Shown here in pieces: positions 42,754 through 51,957 of a stretch of 64,000 nt of DNA. The stretch is from Xanthobacter sp. NM-25. GTDB taxonomy: Bacteria; Pseudomonadota; Alphaproteobacteria; Rhizobiales; Xanthobacteraceae. The number at the start of each line of letters is the position of its first letter. Positions within the stretch are counted from its first letter, which is position 1. The notes under the pieces are model-generated. The model was given only the letters and a program-made list of their open reading frames with translations, made no database searches and was not told where the DNA came from. The translations under genes were made by a program, and so were the position numbers. The stretch is from NCBI RefSeq assembly GCF_022138605.1, contig NZ_JACBFS010000008.1:1-64000 (forward strand). The letters run 5' to 3'.

Positions 42754-43773
42754 ATGGGGGACGCCGCAGAGGGCGCGCGGGCAGGGGCAAAGCCCGCCCG
42801 GCCGCGGGAGCAGGCCCTGTCGCCGGCGCTGCTGGCACGGGTGTTCCACCAGCCCTCCCTCATCTATTTCAATGCGGTGGCCGAGCACCTCTCGGTGCGT
42901 GAGGCGGCGCGGCGGCTCAATGTGGCCTCCTCGGCGGTGACGCGGCAGGTCGCGCAGCTGGAGGACGCCCTGGGGCTCGCGCTGTTCCAGCGGGAAGGGC
43001 GGCGGCTGAAGCTGGCGCCGGCCGGCGAGATCCTCTATCGCCACAGCCGCCGCCTCACCGGGCCGCTGGAGGCGGCGGTGTCCGAGCTCGACATGCTGCG
43101 CGGCCTGCGCACCGGAACGGTGCGGATCGGCGCCGCCGAGAGCATCGGCCTCTCGGTGCTGCCGCCGCTCTTGGACGTGTTCGGCCGGCGCTATCCGCGC
43201 CTGTCGCTGGATGTGGCAGTCGTCTCTTCTGCCGAGGTGATGGCGCGGCTGCTGGATGAGCGGATCGACGTGGGCTTCGGCTTCGTCGCCGGCGCGCCCC
43301 GGCGCATCGATATCGCGGTGCGGCGGGATCTGCCCATCGGCATCGTCATGCGGCCGGACCATGCCTTGGCGCAACTGCCGGAACTGACGCTTGCCGCCTG
43401 CCTGCCGCACCCTTTGGCGGTGGGCAAGCCGGAGATTTCCATCCGCACCGTCATCGAGCCGTTCCTGGATCAACTGGCGCCGGTGCGGCGGCCGCTGGTG
43501 GAGGTGGATTCCATCCGCATGCTGGTGGAATTGGCGCTGCGCGGCCATTACGCCTCGGTGATGACGCCATTGGGCGCGGAGAACGAGATCCGCCGGGGCG
43601 AGCTGCTGTTCCGGCCGCTGGCCGACGCGGGGCTGCCGAGCAACCGCTTCGGGCTCATGGTGCGGGCCGGGGCGGGCCTGCACTTCGCCTCCGCCGTCTT
43701 CTACGAATATGCCAAGCAGTATTTCGAGACCATCGCGCTGCCCGGCGCGCTGCCGCACGACGCCGCGCGCTGA
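42754..43773 (+). CDS. LysR-family regulator, probably of the xanthine dehydrogenase set
   Basis: About 339 residues from the ATG at 42754 (MGDAAEG). The DNA-binding domain (LIYFNAVAEHLSVREAARRLNVASSAVTRQVAQLEDALGLALFQREGRRL) follows a 35-residue basic and proline-rich lead. ATG codons at 42652 and 42718 are possible but lack the GGGAG seen here. Divergent from the FAD subunit gene, so it likely controls purine catabolism. Confidence 0.85.
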   Translation: MGDAAEGARAGAKPARPREQALSPALLARVFHQPSLIYFNAVAEHLSVREAARRLNVASSAVTRQVAQLEDALGLALFQREGRRLKLAPAGEILYRHSRRLTGPLEAAVSELDMLRGLRTGTVRIGAAESIGLSVLPPLLDVFGRRYPRLSLDVAVVSSAEVMARLLDERIDVGFGFVAGAPRRIDIAVRRDLPIGIVMRPDHALAQLPELTLAACLPHPLAVGKPEISIRTVIEPFLDQLAPVRRPLVEVDSIRMLVELALRGHYASVMTPLGAENEIRRGELLFRPLADAGLPSNRFGLMVRAGAGLHFASAVFYEYAKQYFETIALPGALPHDAAR

Positions 43774-43919
43774 TGGCCGCTGGCGCTGGCGTCGCGGTTT
43801 GCCGGGGGATAGCGTCCGCCGGTGGCTGTGAGGCCTGCCGCAGCGGTAAGATTTGCCGCTATAGTTCTGGTGAAGACCGGGGCGGCAGGGGCGCGCCGGA
43901 CATGGGGAAGGGACTGTAG

Positions 43920-44918
43920 ATGCCGTCGGATTGGAGCGTGGTGCGCAGGGTCGCGATCGCGGTGGTGGTGGCGGGAACGCTCTATCTGGCGTGGCAGGTG
44001 GTGGATGTGTTCCTCATGGTGTTCGCGGCCATCCTGGTGGCGGTTGCGCTGCATGCCATGGCCGTTCCCTTCGCGCGGGTCACGCGCCTGCAGGAGCAAT
44101 ATGCGGTGTTCCCGGTGGCGCTGCTGCTGCTGTGCGGGTTGATGCTGGCCGGCTATCTGTTCGGCTCCACCGTGCAGGTTCAGGTGGCCGAGCTCCTGCA
44201 GGATCTGCCCGGGGCGTGGGAGGTGTTCCAGCAACGTTTCCATCTGAAGGGGGTGATGCCGGACCTGCTGCAGCGGGTGGAGGCGGCGGCGCCGTCCAGC
44301 GACACCATTCTGCTGGTGATGCAGAGCCTCACCAGCAACGTGTTCCAATTGCTGCTTGGCCTGTTCCTGGTGGTGGTCGGCGGGCTCTATTTCGCGGTGG
44401 AGCCGAAGCTGTACCGCAATCTCTTCCTCGGCTTGTGGGTCGAGGCGGAACGCCCCGCGGTGGCGCGGCGCCTCGGCATCATCGCGGCCGACCTGCGCGG
44501 CTTCCTGAAGGCGCAGGTCATCTCCATGATCGTGGTGGGGGCGCTCACCTTCATCGGCCTCACGATTCTGGGCATTCCATCGTCTCTGGCGCTGGCGCTG
44601 TTTGCCTGCCTGGCGGAGTTCGTGCCCATGGTGGGGCCGGTGGTGGCTGCGGTTCCCGCGCTGCTGATCGCGCTGACCCTCGGGGTCGATTCGGCCTTGT
44701 GGACGCTGCTCGTGTTCGTGGTGGTGCAGCAAACCGAGAGCAATCTCATCACCCCGCTGCTGCAACAGCGCATGGTGTCGCTGCCGCCGGCGGTCACCCT
44801 GTTCTCGGTGGTGGTGTTCGGCAGCCTGCTGGGCCCGCTGGGCATTCTGCTGGCGACGCCGCTGACCGTTCTGGCCTTCTCCGCCGTGCGCAAGCACGAG
44901 GGGCCCATCGCCGGCTGA
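43920..44918 (+). CDS. AI-2E family permease
   Basis: A 332-residue membrane protein with about seven helices and the family pattern (VAVALHAMAVPFARVTR near the N-terminus; FLALVVG-like LGLFLVVVGGLYFAVEP; SLALALFACLAEFVPMVGPVVAAVPALLIALT; QQTESNLITPLLQQRMVSLPPAVTLFSVVVFGSLLGPLGILLATPLT). The family includes TqsA; members export small molecules or act as Na+/H+ antiporters. Single gene. Confidence 0.88.
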   Translation: MPSDWSVVRRVAIAVVVAGTLYLAWQVVDVFLMVFAAILVAVALHAMAVPFARVTRLQEQYAVFPVALLLLCGLMLAGYLFGSTVQVQVAELLQDLPGAWEVFQQRFHLKGVMPDLLQRVEAAAPSSDTILLVMQSLTSNVFQLLLGLFLVVVGGLYFAVEPKLYRNLFLGLWVEAERPAVARRLGIIAADLRGFLKAQVISMIVVGALTFIGLTILGIPSSLALALFACLAEFVPMVGPVVAAVPALLIALTLGVDSALWTLLVFVVVQQTESNLITPLLQQRMVSLPPAVTLFSVVVFGSLLGPLGILLATPLTVLAFSAVRKHEGPIAG

Positions 44919-45055
44919 GGGGGCGGCCTCGCGCGCCGCGCCGCCCGCGGAGACGCCATCGAAGGCACCGGGCAGGGCCAAGGAAACCGCACCGTTTGCC
45001 TTGGCGAGGCGGGCGTGTATGGTCGCGCGCCCGTTGCTTTGAAGAGATTGCCCGT

Positions 45056-46426
45056 ATGGCCCGCGATACCACCGACGCGACCCCCATTTCCGCGCGCGAC
45101 GAATTGGTTGCCTGGATTGAAAAGGGGTGCAAACGGGAAAGCGCCTTCCGTATCGGCACCGAGCACGAGAAGATCCCCTTCACCCTCGCCCGTCATGAGC
45201 CGGTGCCCTACGAGGGGCCCAAAGGCATCCGCAAGCTGCTGGAAGGCATGCGCCTGCTGCTCGGCTGGGAGCCGATCATGGAAGGCGACGTGATCATTGG
45301 CCTTGCCGACGTCACCGGCGGCGGCGCCATTTCGCTGGAGCCGGGCGGACAGTTCGAGCTGTCCGGCGCGCCGGTCACCACCATCCACGAGACCTGTGCG
45401 GAGCTCAACGCCCATCTCGCCCAGGTGCGGGAAGTGGCGGAGCCGCTGGGCATCGGCTTCCTCGGCATCGGCATGAGCCCCAAGTGGAGCCGCTCCGAGA
45501 CCCCGGTGATGCCCAAGGGCCGCTACAAGATCATGTCCAACTACATGCCCAAGGTGGGCAAGCTGGGCCTCGACATGATGTTCCGCACCTGTACCGTGCA
45601 GGCCAACCTCGACTTCTCCAGCGAGGCGGACATGGTGAAGAAGATGCGGGTGGGCCTGGCATTGCAGCCGGTGGCCACCGCGCTGTTCGCCAACTCCCCC
45701 TTTACCGAGGGCCGGCCCAACGGCTTCCTCTCGTTCCGCTCGGAAATCTGGCGCGATACGGACGCGGCCCGGTCCGGCATGCTGCCGTTCGCCTTCGAGG
45801 ACGGGTTCGGCTTCGAGCGGTACGTGGACTATGCGCTTGATGTGCCTATGTATTTCGTGAAGCGTGGCGACCGCTACATCGACGTGGCCGGCTCCTCCTT
45901 CCGGGATCTTCTGGCCGGCCGGCATCCGGCGCTGCCGGGGGAGAGCGCGACGCTCGCCGACTGGATCAACCACCTCTCCACCATCTTCCCGGAAGTGCGC
46001 CTGAAGCGCTTCCTGGAGATGCGCGGCGCCGATGCCGGCCCTTGGGCCAAGCTGTGCGCCCTGCCGGCCTTCTGGGTTGGCCTGCTCTACGACCAGCAGA
46101 GCCTCGATGCTGCATGGAATCTGGTGAAGGACTGGACGGAGGACGAGCGCCAGCAGCTGCGCGATGACGTGCCACGGCTGGCCCTCCACGCGGAGATTCG
46201 CGGCCAGAAGCTGCGCGAGGTGGCGCGCCAGGCCCTGGTGCTGGCCGAGGCGGGGCTGAAGCGGCGCGGCTTCTACGATCGCCAGGGGCGCGATGAAACC
46301 CGCTTCCTCCAGCCGCTTGAGGAAGCCGTCTTCTCCGGTCGTTCGCCGGCGGAGGTCTGGCTTGAGCATTTCAATGGTGATTGGTCAGGTTCGGTGGAGC
46401 CCATCTTTTCGGAGCTGGCCTACTGA
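45056..46426 (+). CDS. gshA: Glutamate-cysteine ligase, plant/alphaproteobacterial type
   Basis: A 456-residue enzyme of the GCS2-like family used by plants and alphaproteobacteria (FRIGTEHEKIPFTL, GGAISLEPGGQFELSGAP, LGIGMSPKWSRSETPVMPKGRYKIM, MMFRTCTVQANLDFSSEADM, GFLSFRSEIWRDTDAARSGMLPFAFE). It forms gamma-glutamylcysteine, the first step of glutathione synthesis. The start at 45056 follows AAGAG. Single gene, not with gshB. Confidence 0.96.
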   Translation: MARDTTDATPISARDELVAWIEKGCKRESAFRIGTEHEKIPFTLARHEPVPYEGPKGIRKLLEGMRLLLGWEPIMEGDVIIGLADVTGGGAISLEPGGQFELSGAPVTTIHETCAELNAHLAQVREVAEPLGIGFLGIGMSPKWSRSETPVMPKGRYKIMSNYMPKVGKLGLDMMFRTCTVQANLDFSSEADMVKKMRVGLALQPVATALFANSPFTEGRPNGFLSFRSEIWRDTDAARSGMLPFAFEDGFGFERYVDYALDVPMYFVKRGDRYIDVAGSSFRDLLAGRHPALPGESATLADWINHLSTIFPEVRLKRFLEMRGADAGPWAKLCALPAFWVGLLYDQQSLDAAWNLVKDWTEDERQQLRDDVPRLALHAEIRGQKLREVARQALVLAEAGLKRRGFYDRQGRDETRFLQPLEEAVFSGRSPAEVWLEHFNGDWSGSVEPIFSELAY

Positions 46427-46686
46427 TCTGCCGTGATCGCGGCTCTGCCATGCGCAGTTAGCATGGTGGCATTCAACCGTTTTCGGCTTTGCTGGTCCCC
46501 GTTTCGACGATTGTCCCTCCGCGCCGCTGGGGGTGCGGTTTCATGCCGACGGTTGCGGGCCGGCAGGGACGGCCGCCGCGGCAGCCTCACAGGTCTTTTG
46601 CGTAAACGATGGAGCGTCCGCGCCGGTCCGGGGCGGGCGTGTCCGCGCGTGGGGGCGCAGCGTCGCCTCCATCTGGGAGTTGCCTC

Positions 46687-47616
46687 ATGTCATCCGCCCG
46701 CTCACCGCAGGATGCGCCGCTCGGTGCCGCGGAGCTCCTGCTTTATGTCGTGACCGTGCTCATCTTCGGCACGGGGTGGCTGCCGCTGCGCCTGCAGCTG
46801 GGCGTGGTGGCGCCGGAGGTGTCGGGGGTCTGGCGCTTTCTGGTGGCCTCAGCGGTGATGTTCGCGGTGCTGCTGATCACCCGTGGCCGCATCCGCTTTC
46901 CCTGGCGAGACCATTTGCTGTTCCTGGCCATGGGGGCCAGCCTGTTCTCGGTGAACTTCGTCACCTTCTACCATGCCGGCTACTACCTGCCGTCGGGGCT
47001 GCTCTCGGTGGTGTTCGCCTTGGCGGCGGTGTTCATCCCGCTGTTGTCGGCCGTCTTCTTCAAGGTGCCGCTGCATCCGCGGGTCGCCCTGGGGGCGCTG
47101 GCGGGGGTGGCCGGACTGGCGCTGGTGTTCGGTCCGTCCATCGGCGCCGGGGAAGGGGCCGGCGGGCTCGGCACCGGCCTCATGCTGAGCCTGGTGGGCA
47201 CGCTGTCGTTCTCGGTGGGCAGCCTGCTGTCGGGGGTGGCGGCGCGACGCGGCTGTCCGCTGGCGTCCATGAATGCGTGGGGCTTCGTCTATGGCTGCAT
47301 CATCATGGCGGCGCTGGCGGTGGCGCGGGGCGAGCCCTTCATCGTGGAGTGGAACGTGCGCTACCTCGGCTCGCTCACCTATCTGGTGCTGGCGCAGACC
47401 CTGGTGGGCTTCGCCGCCTATCTGGTGCTGATCCGCCGCATCGGCCCCAGCCGGGCGGGCTACACCACCGTCTTGTTTCCGCTGGTGGCGCTGGCGCTGT
47501 CCACGGTGTTCGAGGCGTTCCACTGGACCCTCAGCGCGGCGGCGGGAATCGCCTTGGTGCTGGCCGGCGCCCTGCTGGTGCTGTTGCCCCGCGGGCGGCG
47601 CCCCCGCGCCGGTTGA
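46687..47616 (+). CDS. DMT-superfamily (EamA) transporter
   Basis: A 309-residue membrane protein with ten hydrophobic segments in two EamA repeats (IFGTGWLPLRLQLGVVAPEVSGVWRFLVAS, then FSVNFVTFYHAGYYLPSGLLSVVFALAAVFIPLLSAVFF). GGGAG lies before the ATG at 46687; a frame 78 bases longer has no likeness. A drug or metabolite exporter of unknown substrate. Confidence 0.88.
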   Translation: MSSARSPQDAPLGAAELLLYVVTVLIFGTGWLPLRLQLGVVAPEVSGVWRFLVASAVMFAVLLITRGRIRFPWRDHLLFLAMGASLFSVNFVTFYHAGYYLPSGLLSVVFALAAVFIPLLSAVFFKVPLHPRVALGALAGVAGLALVFGPSIGAGEGAGGLGTGLMLSLVGTLSFSVGSLLSGVAARRGCPLASMNAWGFVYGCIIMAALAVARGEPFIVEWNVRYLGSLTYLVLAQTLVGFAAYLVLIRRIGPSRAGYTTVLFPLVALALSTVFEAFHWTLSAAAGIALVLAGALLVLLPRGRRPRAG

Positions 47617-47699
47617 GCAGGCGGTATCCCGTTCGTCTCCGGTCATTGCGACTGGCGCATTCGCGGGCAACGGACCGGCCTTGCATACATGACATTTCA

Positions 47700-47737
47700 C
47701 GGCAGAACGGCGCGCATTGCTCTGCGCCGTTCTGCCG
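47700..47737 (+). terminator. Strong hairpin after the DMT transporter gene
   Basis: A perfect 14-base stem (47700-47713 with 47724-47737), 10-base loop, 83 bases past the stop. No T-run follows, but the strength and place suggest a terminator before the ahpC promoter. Confidence 0.55.
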
Positions 47738-47820
47738 CACAGCAGCGATGTGGCAAGACGCCGGCTCATGATCGCCGGTGCACCGACGTGGATGCTGGAA
47801 TATCAGAGGGTTGGGGTTAA

Positions 47821-47843
47821 TTTGATAGGTCCAGACTATCAAA
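47821..47843 (+). promoter_or_regulatory. OxyR-type operator upstream of ahpC
   Basis: TTTGATAG and CTATCAAA are perfect 8-base arms around a 7-base spacer. The core ATAG-N7-CTAT fits the OxyR consensus ATAGnTnnnAnCTAT with one mismatch. It lies 100 bases before the ahpC start, and oxyR is the third gene downstream. Confidence 0.7.
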
Positions 47844-47943
47844 TATGACGAATTTATCTATTTCATTTATCCCGATCGTCACCATATGTTGCTTCGCGAA
47901 GGCTTCGGCCCTTCTGCACCGCAACCTGACTCAGGGAATTGTC

Positions 47944-48507
47944 ATGTCTCTCGTGAATACCAAGATCAAGCCTTTCAAGACCCAGGCTTTCAAGGATGGC
48001 AAGTTCATCGAGGTGAGCGACGCCGACCTCGCGGGCAAGTGGGCCGTGTTCTTCTTCTACCCGGCCGACTTCACCTTCGTCTGCCCCACCGAGCTCGGCG
48101 ACGTGGCCGACCATTATGCGGAGTTCCAGAAGCTCGGCGTGGAGATCTACTCGGTGTCCACCGACACCCACTTCACCCACAAGGCCTGGCACGACACCTC
48201 CGACACCATCGCCAAGATCAAGTACACCATGCTCGGCGATCCCAACCACGAGATCTCGACCAATTTCGAGGTCCTGCGTCCCGGCCAGGGCCTGGCTGAT
48301 CGCGGCACCTTCATCGTCGATCCCGATGGTGTGATCCAGGCCGTCGAGATCACCGCCGAGGGCATCGGCCGTGACGCCGCCGACCTGCTGCGCAAGGTGA
48401 AGGCCGCGCAGTATGTGGCGGCCCACCCCGGCGAGGTGTGCCCGGCCAAGTGGCACGAGGGTGAGAAGACCCTGGCCCCGTCCCTCGATCTCGTCGGCAA
48501 GATCTGA
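47944..48507 (+). CDS. ahpC: Alkyl hydroperoxide reductase subunit C (peroxiredoxin)
   Basis: A 187-residue 2-Cys peroxiredoxin. The peroxidatic cysteine is C47 (YPADFTFVCPTELGDVADHY) and the resolving one C166 (HPGEVCPAKW). Length and sequence match AhpC (187 residues). It reduces hydrogen peroxide, organic peroxides and peroxynitrite, and is recycled by AhpF. The start at 47944 (MSLVNTKIKPFKTQAFKDG) is typical; a frame 99 bases longer is rejected. A probable OxyR site precedes it. Confidence 0.96.
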   Translation: MSLVNTKIKPFKTQAFKDGKFIEVSDADLAGKWAVFFFYPADFTFVCPTELGDVADHYAEFQKLGVEIYSVSTDTHFTHKAWHDTSDTIAKIKYTMLGDPNHEISTNFEVLRPGQGLADRGTFIVDPDGVIQAVEITAEGIGRDAADLLRKVKAAQYVAAHPGEVCPAKWHEGEKTLAPSLDLVGKI

Positions 48508-48519
48508 TCGTCCGACCCT

Positions 48520-48546
48520 GCGGCCTTCCCCTCCGGGGAGGGCCGC
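48520..48546 (+). terminator. Hairpin between ahpC and ahpF
   Basis: Arms GCGGCCTTCCCC (48520-48531) and GGGGAGGGCCGC (48535-48546), one mismatch, loop of 3, 13 bases past the ahpC stop. No T-run. It could be a partial terminator or processing site that keeps ahpC in excess of ahpF. Confidence 0.45.
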
Positions 48547-48602
48547 GCCCCCGCCGCGCCCGGCGCGCGGGAGTTCTTTACCCCCATTCCGGAGGATTGC
48601 CC

Positions 48603-50180
48603 GTGCTTGACGAGACGATGAAAGCCCAACTCAAGGCCTATCTGGAGCGGGTGGTCCGGCCGATCGAGATCACCGCTTATGTGGACGACGGCGCCAGGTC
48701 CAAGGAGATGATGGACCTGTTGAACGACATCGTTCCGCTCTCCGAAAAGATTTCCCTGAAAGAGGTGCGCGGCGCCGATGCGCGCGTCCCGTCCTTCGCC
48801 CTCAGCAGCCCCGGCCAGGACATCCACCTGACCTTCGCTGGCCTGCCCATGGGCCACGAATTCACCTCGCTGGTGCTGGCGCTGCTGCAGACCGGCGGCT
48901 ATCCGCCCAAGGTCGAGCAGGCGATCATCGACCAGATCAAGGGCCTCGACGGCGACTTCAAGTTCGAGACCTATTTCTCCCAGTCCTGCCAGAACTGCCC
49001 GGACGTGGTGCAGGCACTGAACCTCATGGCCGTGCTGAACCCCAAGGTGCAGCACGTGGCCATCGACGGTGCCCTGTTCCAGACCGAGGTGGACGCGCGC
49101 CAGGTCATGTCGGTGCCGACCATCTATCTGAACGGCGAAGTGTTCGGCCAGGGCCGCATGGGCGTCGAGGAGATCGTCGCCAAGCTCGACACCGGCGCGG
49201 TGGAGCGGGAGGCCAAGCGCCTCGCCACCCTCGATCCGTTCGACGTGCTGGTGGTGGGCGGTGGCCCGGCCGGCGCCGCGGCCGCCATCTATGCCGCCCG
49301 CAAGGGCATCCGCACCGGCGTTGCCGCCGAGCGGTTCGGCGGCCAGGTGCTGGATACCATGGCCATCGAGAACTTCATCTCCGTGCCCTACACCGAGGGG
49401 CCGAAGCTCGCCGCCGCGCTGGAACAGCATGTGCGTGAGTATGACGTGGAGATCATGAACCTGCAGAAGGGCGTCAAGCTGGTGCCCGGCGAGGATCTGA
49501 TCGCCATCGAGCTCGCCAATGGCGCGAGCCTCAAGGCGAAGAGCGTCATCCTCTCCACCGGCGCCCGCTGGCGGCAGATGGGCGTGCCTGGCGAGGACAC
49601 CTATCGCACCAAGGGCGTGGCCTATTGCCCCCATTGCGACGGCCCGCTGTTCAAGGGCAAGCGCGTGGCGGTGATCGGCGGCGGCAATTCCGGTGTCGAG
49701 GCGGCCATCGACCTCGCCGGCGTGGTGGCCCATGTCACGCTGTTTGAGTTCGACTCCAAGCTTCGCGCCGATGAGGTGCTGCAGCGCAAGCTGAAGAGCC
49801 TGCCCAACGTGGACATCAAGGTCTCCGCCAAGACCACGGAGGTGACCGGCGACGGGTCCAAGGTGAACGGCCTTGTCTATGAGGACCGCACCACGGGCGA
49901 GACCCACAAGCTGGAGCTGGAAGGCATCTTCGTGCAGATCGGTCTGTTGCCCAACACCGAATGGCTGAAGGGCGCAGTGGATCTTTCGCCCCGCGGCGAG
50001 ATCCTGGTGGACGATCGCGGCCAGACCTCGGTGCCCGGCGTGTTCGCCGCCGGCGACTGCACCACCGTGCCCTACAAGCAGATCATCATCGCCATGGGCG
50101 AAGGGGCGAAGGCTTCCCTCGCCGCTTTCGACCACCTGATCCGCACCTCCGCTCCCAAGGCGGAGACCAAGGCGGCGTGA
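48603..50180 (+). CDS. ahpF: Alkyl hydroperoxide reductase subunit F
   Basis: A 525-residue flavoprotein. The N-terminal domain has tandem thioredoxin-like folds with a CxxC (SCQNCPDV, about residue 127-130). The C-terminal part is thioredoxin-reductase-like with FAD site VVGGGPAGAAAAIYAARKG, redox CPHC (YCPHCDGPLF) and GGGNSGVEAAIDL. It passes electrons from NADH to AhpC. The start is taken as GTG at 48603, 9 bases after GGAGG; TTG at 48597 is too close to it. Confidence 0.95.
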   Translation: MLDETMKAQLKAYLERVVRPIEITAYVDDGARSKEMMDLLNDIVPLSEKISLKEVRGADARVPSFALSSPGQDIHLTFAGLPMGHEFTSLVLALLQTGGYPPKVEQAIIDQIKGLDGDFKFETYFSQSCQNCPDVVQALNLMAVLNPKVQHVAIDGALFQTEVDARQVMSVPTIYLNGEVFGQGRMGVEEIVAKLDTGAVEREAKRLATLDPFDVLVVGGGPAGAAAAIYAARKGIRTGVAAERFGGQVLDTMAIENFISVPYTEGPKLAAALEQHVREYDVEIMNLQKGVKLVPGEDLIAIELANGASLKAKSVILSTGARWRQMGVPGEDTYRTKGVAYCPHCDGPLFKGKRVAVIGGGNSGVEAAIDLAGVVAHVTLFEFDSKLRADEVLQRKLKSLPNVDIKVSAKTTEVTGDGSKVNGLVYEDRTTGETHKLELEGIFVQIGLLPNTEWLKGAVDLSPRGEILVDDRGQTSVPGVFAAGDCTTVPYKQIIIAMGEGAKASLAAFDHLIRTSAPKAETKAA

Positions 50181-50184
50181 TCTT

Positions 50185-50216
50185 GTGCCGGCGCCCGTTG
50201 TAACGGGGGCCGGCAC
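50185..50216 (+). terminator. Hairpin between ahpF and oxyR
   Basis: GTGCCGGCGCCCGTT and AACGGGGGCCGGCAC form a 15-base stem with one mismatch, starting 5 bases past the ahpF stop and ending 25 bases before the oxyR start. It may end most ahpCF transcripts, with oxyR using another promoter or read-through. Confidence 0.5.
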
Positions 50217-50240
50217 TTCACCGCCCCGCGCTGACCGCAT

Positions 50241-51149
50241 ATGACCCTGCGTGAGCTGCAATATCTGATCGCGCTGGCCGACCACCGGAATTTTCGGCGG
50301 GCGGCGGAGGCGTGCCATGTCAGCCAGCCCACGCTTTCCATGCAGCTCCGCAAGCTCGAGGACGAGCTGGGTGTCGCGCTGGTGGAGCGGGCGCCGCGCA
50401 AGGTGATGCTCACTCCAGCCGGTCGCGATGCCGTGGAACGGGCCCGGCGTATTCTCAACGAAGTGGATGAGATGAAGGAGGCCGCCCGCCGCAGCGGCGC
50501 GGCCGAGGGCGGCACCCTGCGGCTCGGCGTGTTTCCCACCCTCGGGCCCTATCTTCTACCCCATGTGGTGCCCATGATCCGGGCGCGCTTCCCGCAGCTG
50601 GAATTGCTGCTGTTCGAGGAGAAGAGCGCCAATCTGATCGCCCGCCTCGCCGCCGGCACCCTGGACGCGGCCTTTCTCGCCTTGCCGGTGCACGAACCCC
50701 ATCTGCACGCGGAGTTCCTGTTCGAGGAACCTTTCCTGCTGGCGGTGCCGGGCGACCATGCCCTGGCCAAGCGCGATACGCTGCATCTCGACGAATTGGG
50801 CCAGCACAATCTGATGCTGCTGGAGGACGGCCATTGCCTGCGGGATCAGGCCCTGGACGTGTGCCGCCTCTCCGGTGCGCGCGAGAACACGGAGTTTCGC
50901 GCCACCAGCCTGGAAACGCTGCGGCAGATGGTGGTGGCCGGGGCCGGCATCACCCTGTTGCCGATGCTGGCCATCAAGGGGCAGCCTCAGGTCACCGAGA
51001 ACATCCACCTTCTGGATTTCGTCGATTCCCATCCCAGCCGCCAGATCGGCCTGCTCTGGCGCAAGACCTCGGCCATGGCGCCACTGCTCCTGCAAGTGGC
51101 CGAGGTGTGCCGGCGCCTGGCGCCGCAGCTGTTGACGCGCGCCGCCTAG
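50241..51149 (+). CDS. oxyR: Peroxide-sensing regulator OxyR
   Basis: A 302-residue LysR-type regulator. The helix-turn-helix is at residues 2-60 (LRELQYLIALADHRNFRRAAEACHVSQPTLSMQLRKLE). The redox cysteines C199 and C208 lie in GHCLRDQALDVC, at the same numbering as E. coli OxyR. It forms a disulfide on hydrogen peroxide and activates peroxide genes. Lies directly after ahpC-ahpF in the same direction, and the OxyR-type box lies before ahpC. Confidence 0.95.
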   Translation: MTLRELQYLIALADHRNFRRAAEACHVSQPTLSMQLRKLEDELGVALVERAPRKVMLTPAGRDAVERARRILNEVDEMKEAARRSGAAEGGTLRLGVFPTLGPYLLPHVVPMIRARFPQLELLLFEEKSANLIARLAAGTLDAAFLALPVHEPHLHAEFLFEEPFLLAVPGDHALAKRDTLHLDELGQHNLMLLEDGHCLRDQALDVCRLSGARENTEFRATSLETLRQMVVAGAGITLLPMLAIKGQPQVTENIHLLDFVDSHPSRQIGLLWRKTSAMAPLLLQVAEVCRRLAPQLLTRAA

Positions 51150-51171
51150 CGGGTGGGCGAGGGGCGCGGCT

Positions 51172-51957
51172 TCAGGACGCCACGTCCACCTTGAACAGCA
51201 GGTCGCGGACCCATTCGCGCAGGGGCCCGGGCGCCAGTTTGCCGAGGCGGATCAGCGCCACCAGCGGCCAGGGAAAGCTGATGCGGGACCGGCCCTTCGC
51301 CACCGCCGCGGCGATCGTGCCGGCGGCCTTGTCGGCGCTCCATTCGAACGGGCGCCAGCCGGTGTAGCGGGTGCTCATGCCGGTGGCGATGAAGCCCGGG
51401 CAGGCCACTGTCACCTGGATGCCGAAGCGCTTGAGCCAGGGCCGGGCGGCCTCTCCCCAGGTCAGAAGGGCTGCCTTGGTGGCGCAATAGGTCGGCTGGT
51501 CCGCCAGGGGTTCCAGCGCGGCGAGGGAGGAAATGAGCACGAGCCCGCCCCGGCGGCGCGCCTGCATGGCCGGCAGCAGTGGCAGAATGCAGCCCAGCGC
51601 GCCGGCCAGATTGACGTCGATTTGTGCCTGCACTGCCGCCAAGGGCTCCGGCGCGCCACCCGGCCCGAGGCTGGCCTCGATTCCCGCATTGGCGATCACG
51701 AGATCCACCGGGCTGGCGGCATCGGCGGTCTGGAGCAGGGCACCGAGGGCCGCTGCGTCACGCACATCGCAACTGTGCCAGGCAACCTCACTGCCGCGTG
51801 CGGTGCAGTCGGCGGCCACCTGCTGCAGGCGCGCGGCGTCGCGGGCCAGCAGCAGCAGCCGCGTGCCGGGCGCCGCATAGCGGCGGGCAAGGGCGGCGCC
51901 GAGCCCACCGGAGGCGCCGGTGATGACCACATGGCCCGGCGCGCGGCCGCTGCTCAT
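51172..51957 (-). CDS. Short-chain dehydrogenase/reductase
   Basis: A 261-residue SDR with cofactor site VVITGASGGLGAALARRY, NNAG-like VIANAGIEA, and the catalytic Y-x-x-x-K in QPTYCATKAALLTWGEA. ISSLAALEP supplies the serine. The substrate is unknown. Its start overlaps the capsule-like gene by 4 bases (ATGA). In other genomes similar pairs contribute to surface polysaccharide or lipid, which is a guess here. Confidence 0.88.
   Translation of the reverse strand: MSSGRAPGHVVITGASGGLGAALARRYAAPGTRLLLLARDAARLQQVAADCTARGSEVAWHSCDVRDAAALGALLQTADAASPVDLVIANAGIEASLGPGGAPEPLAAVQAQIDVNLAGALGCILPLLPAMQARRRGGLVLISSLAALEPLADQPTYCATKAALLTWGEAARPWLKRFGIQVTVACPGFIATGMSTRYTGWRPFEWSADKAAGTIAAAVAKGRSRISFPWPLVALIRLGKLAPGPLREWVRDLLFKVDVAS

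Larger units (their letters stand above)
47617..47943. other. Intergenic region upstream of ahpC
   Basis: Holds the hairpin at 47700-47737 and the OxyR-type palindrome at 47821-47843 described separately. No gene is seen in the rest, and the last 100 bases are AT-rich, as expected for a strong promoter. Confidence 0.6.

Noticed and set aside
44387..46369. A 660-codon minus-strand frame opposite the AI-2E gene end and gshA
   Set aside because: Antisense shadow; gshA is diagnostic on the plus strand.
48147..50318. A 723-codon minus-strand frame opposite ahpC and ahpF
   Set aside because: Both plus-strand genes are unmistakable; the minus frame crosses their boundary, which a real gene would not.
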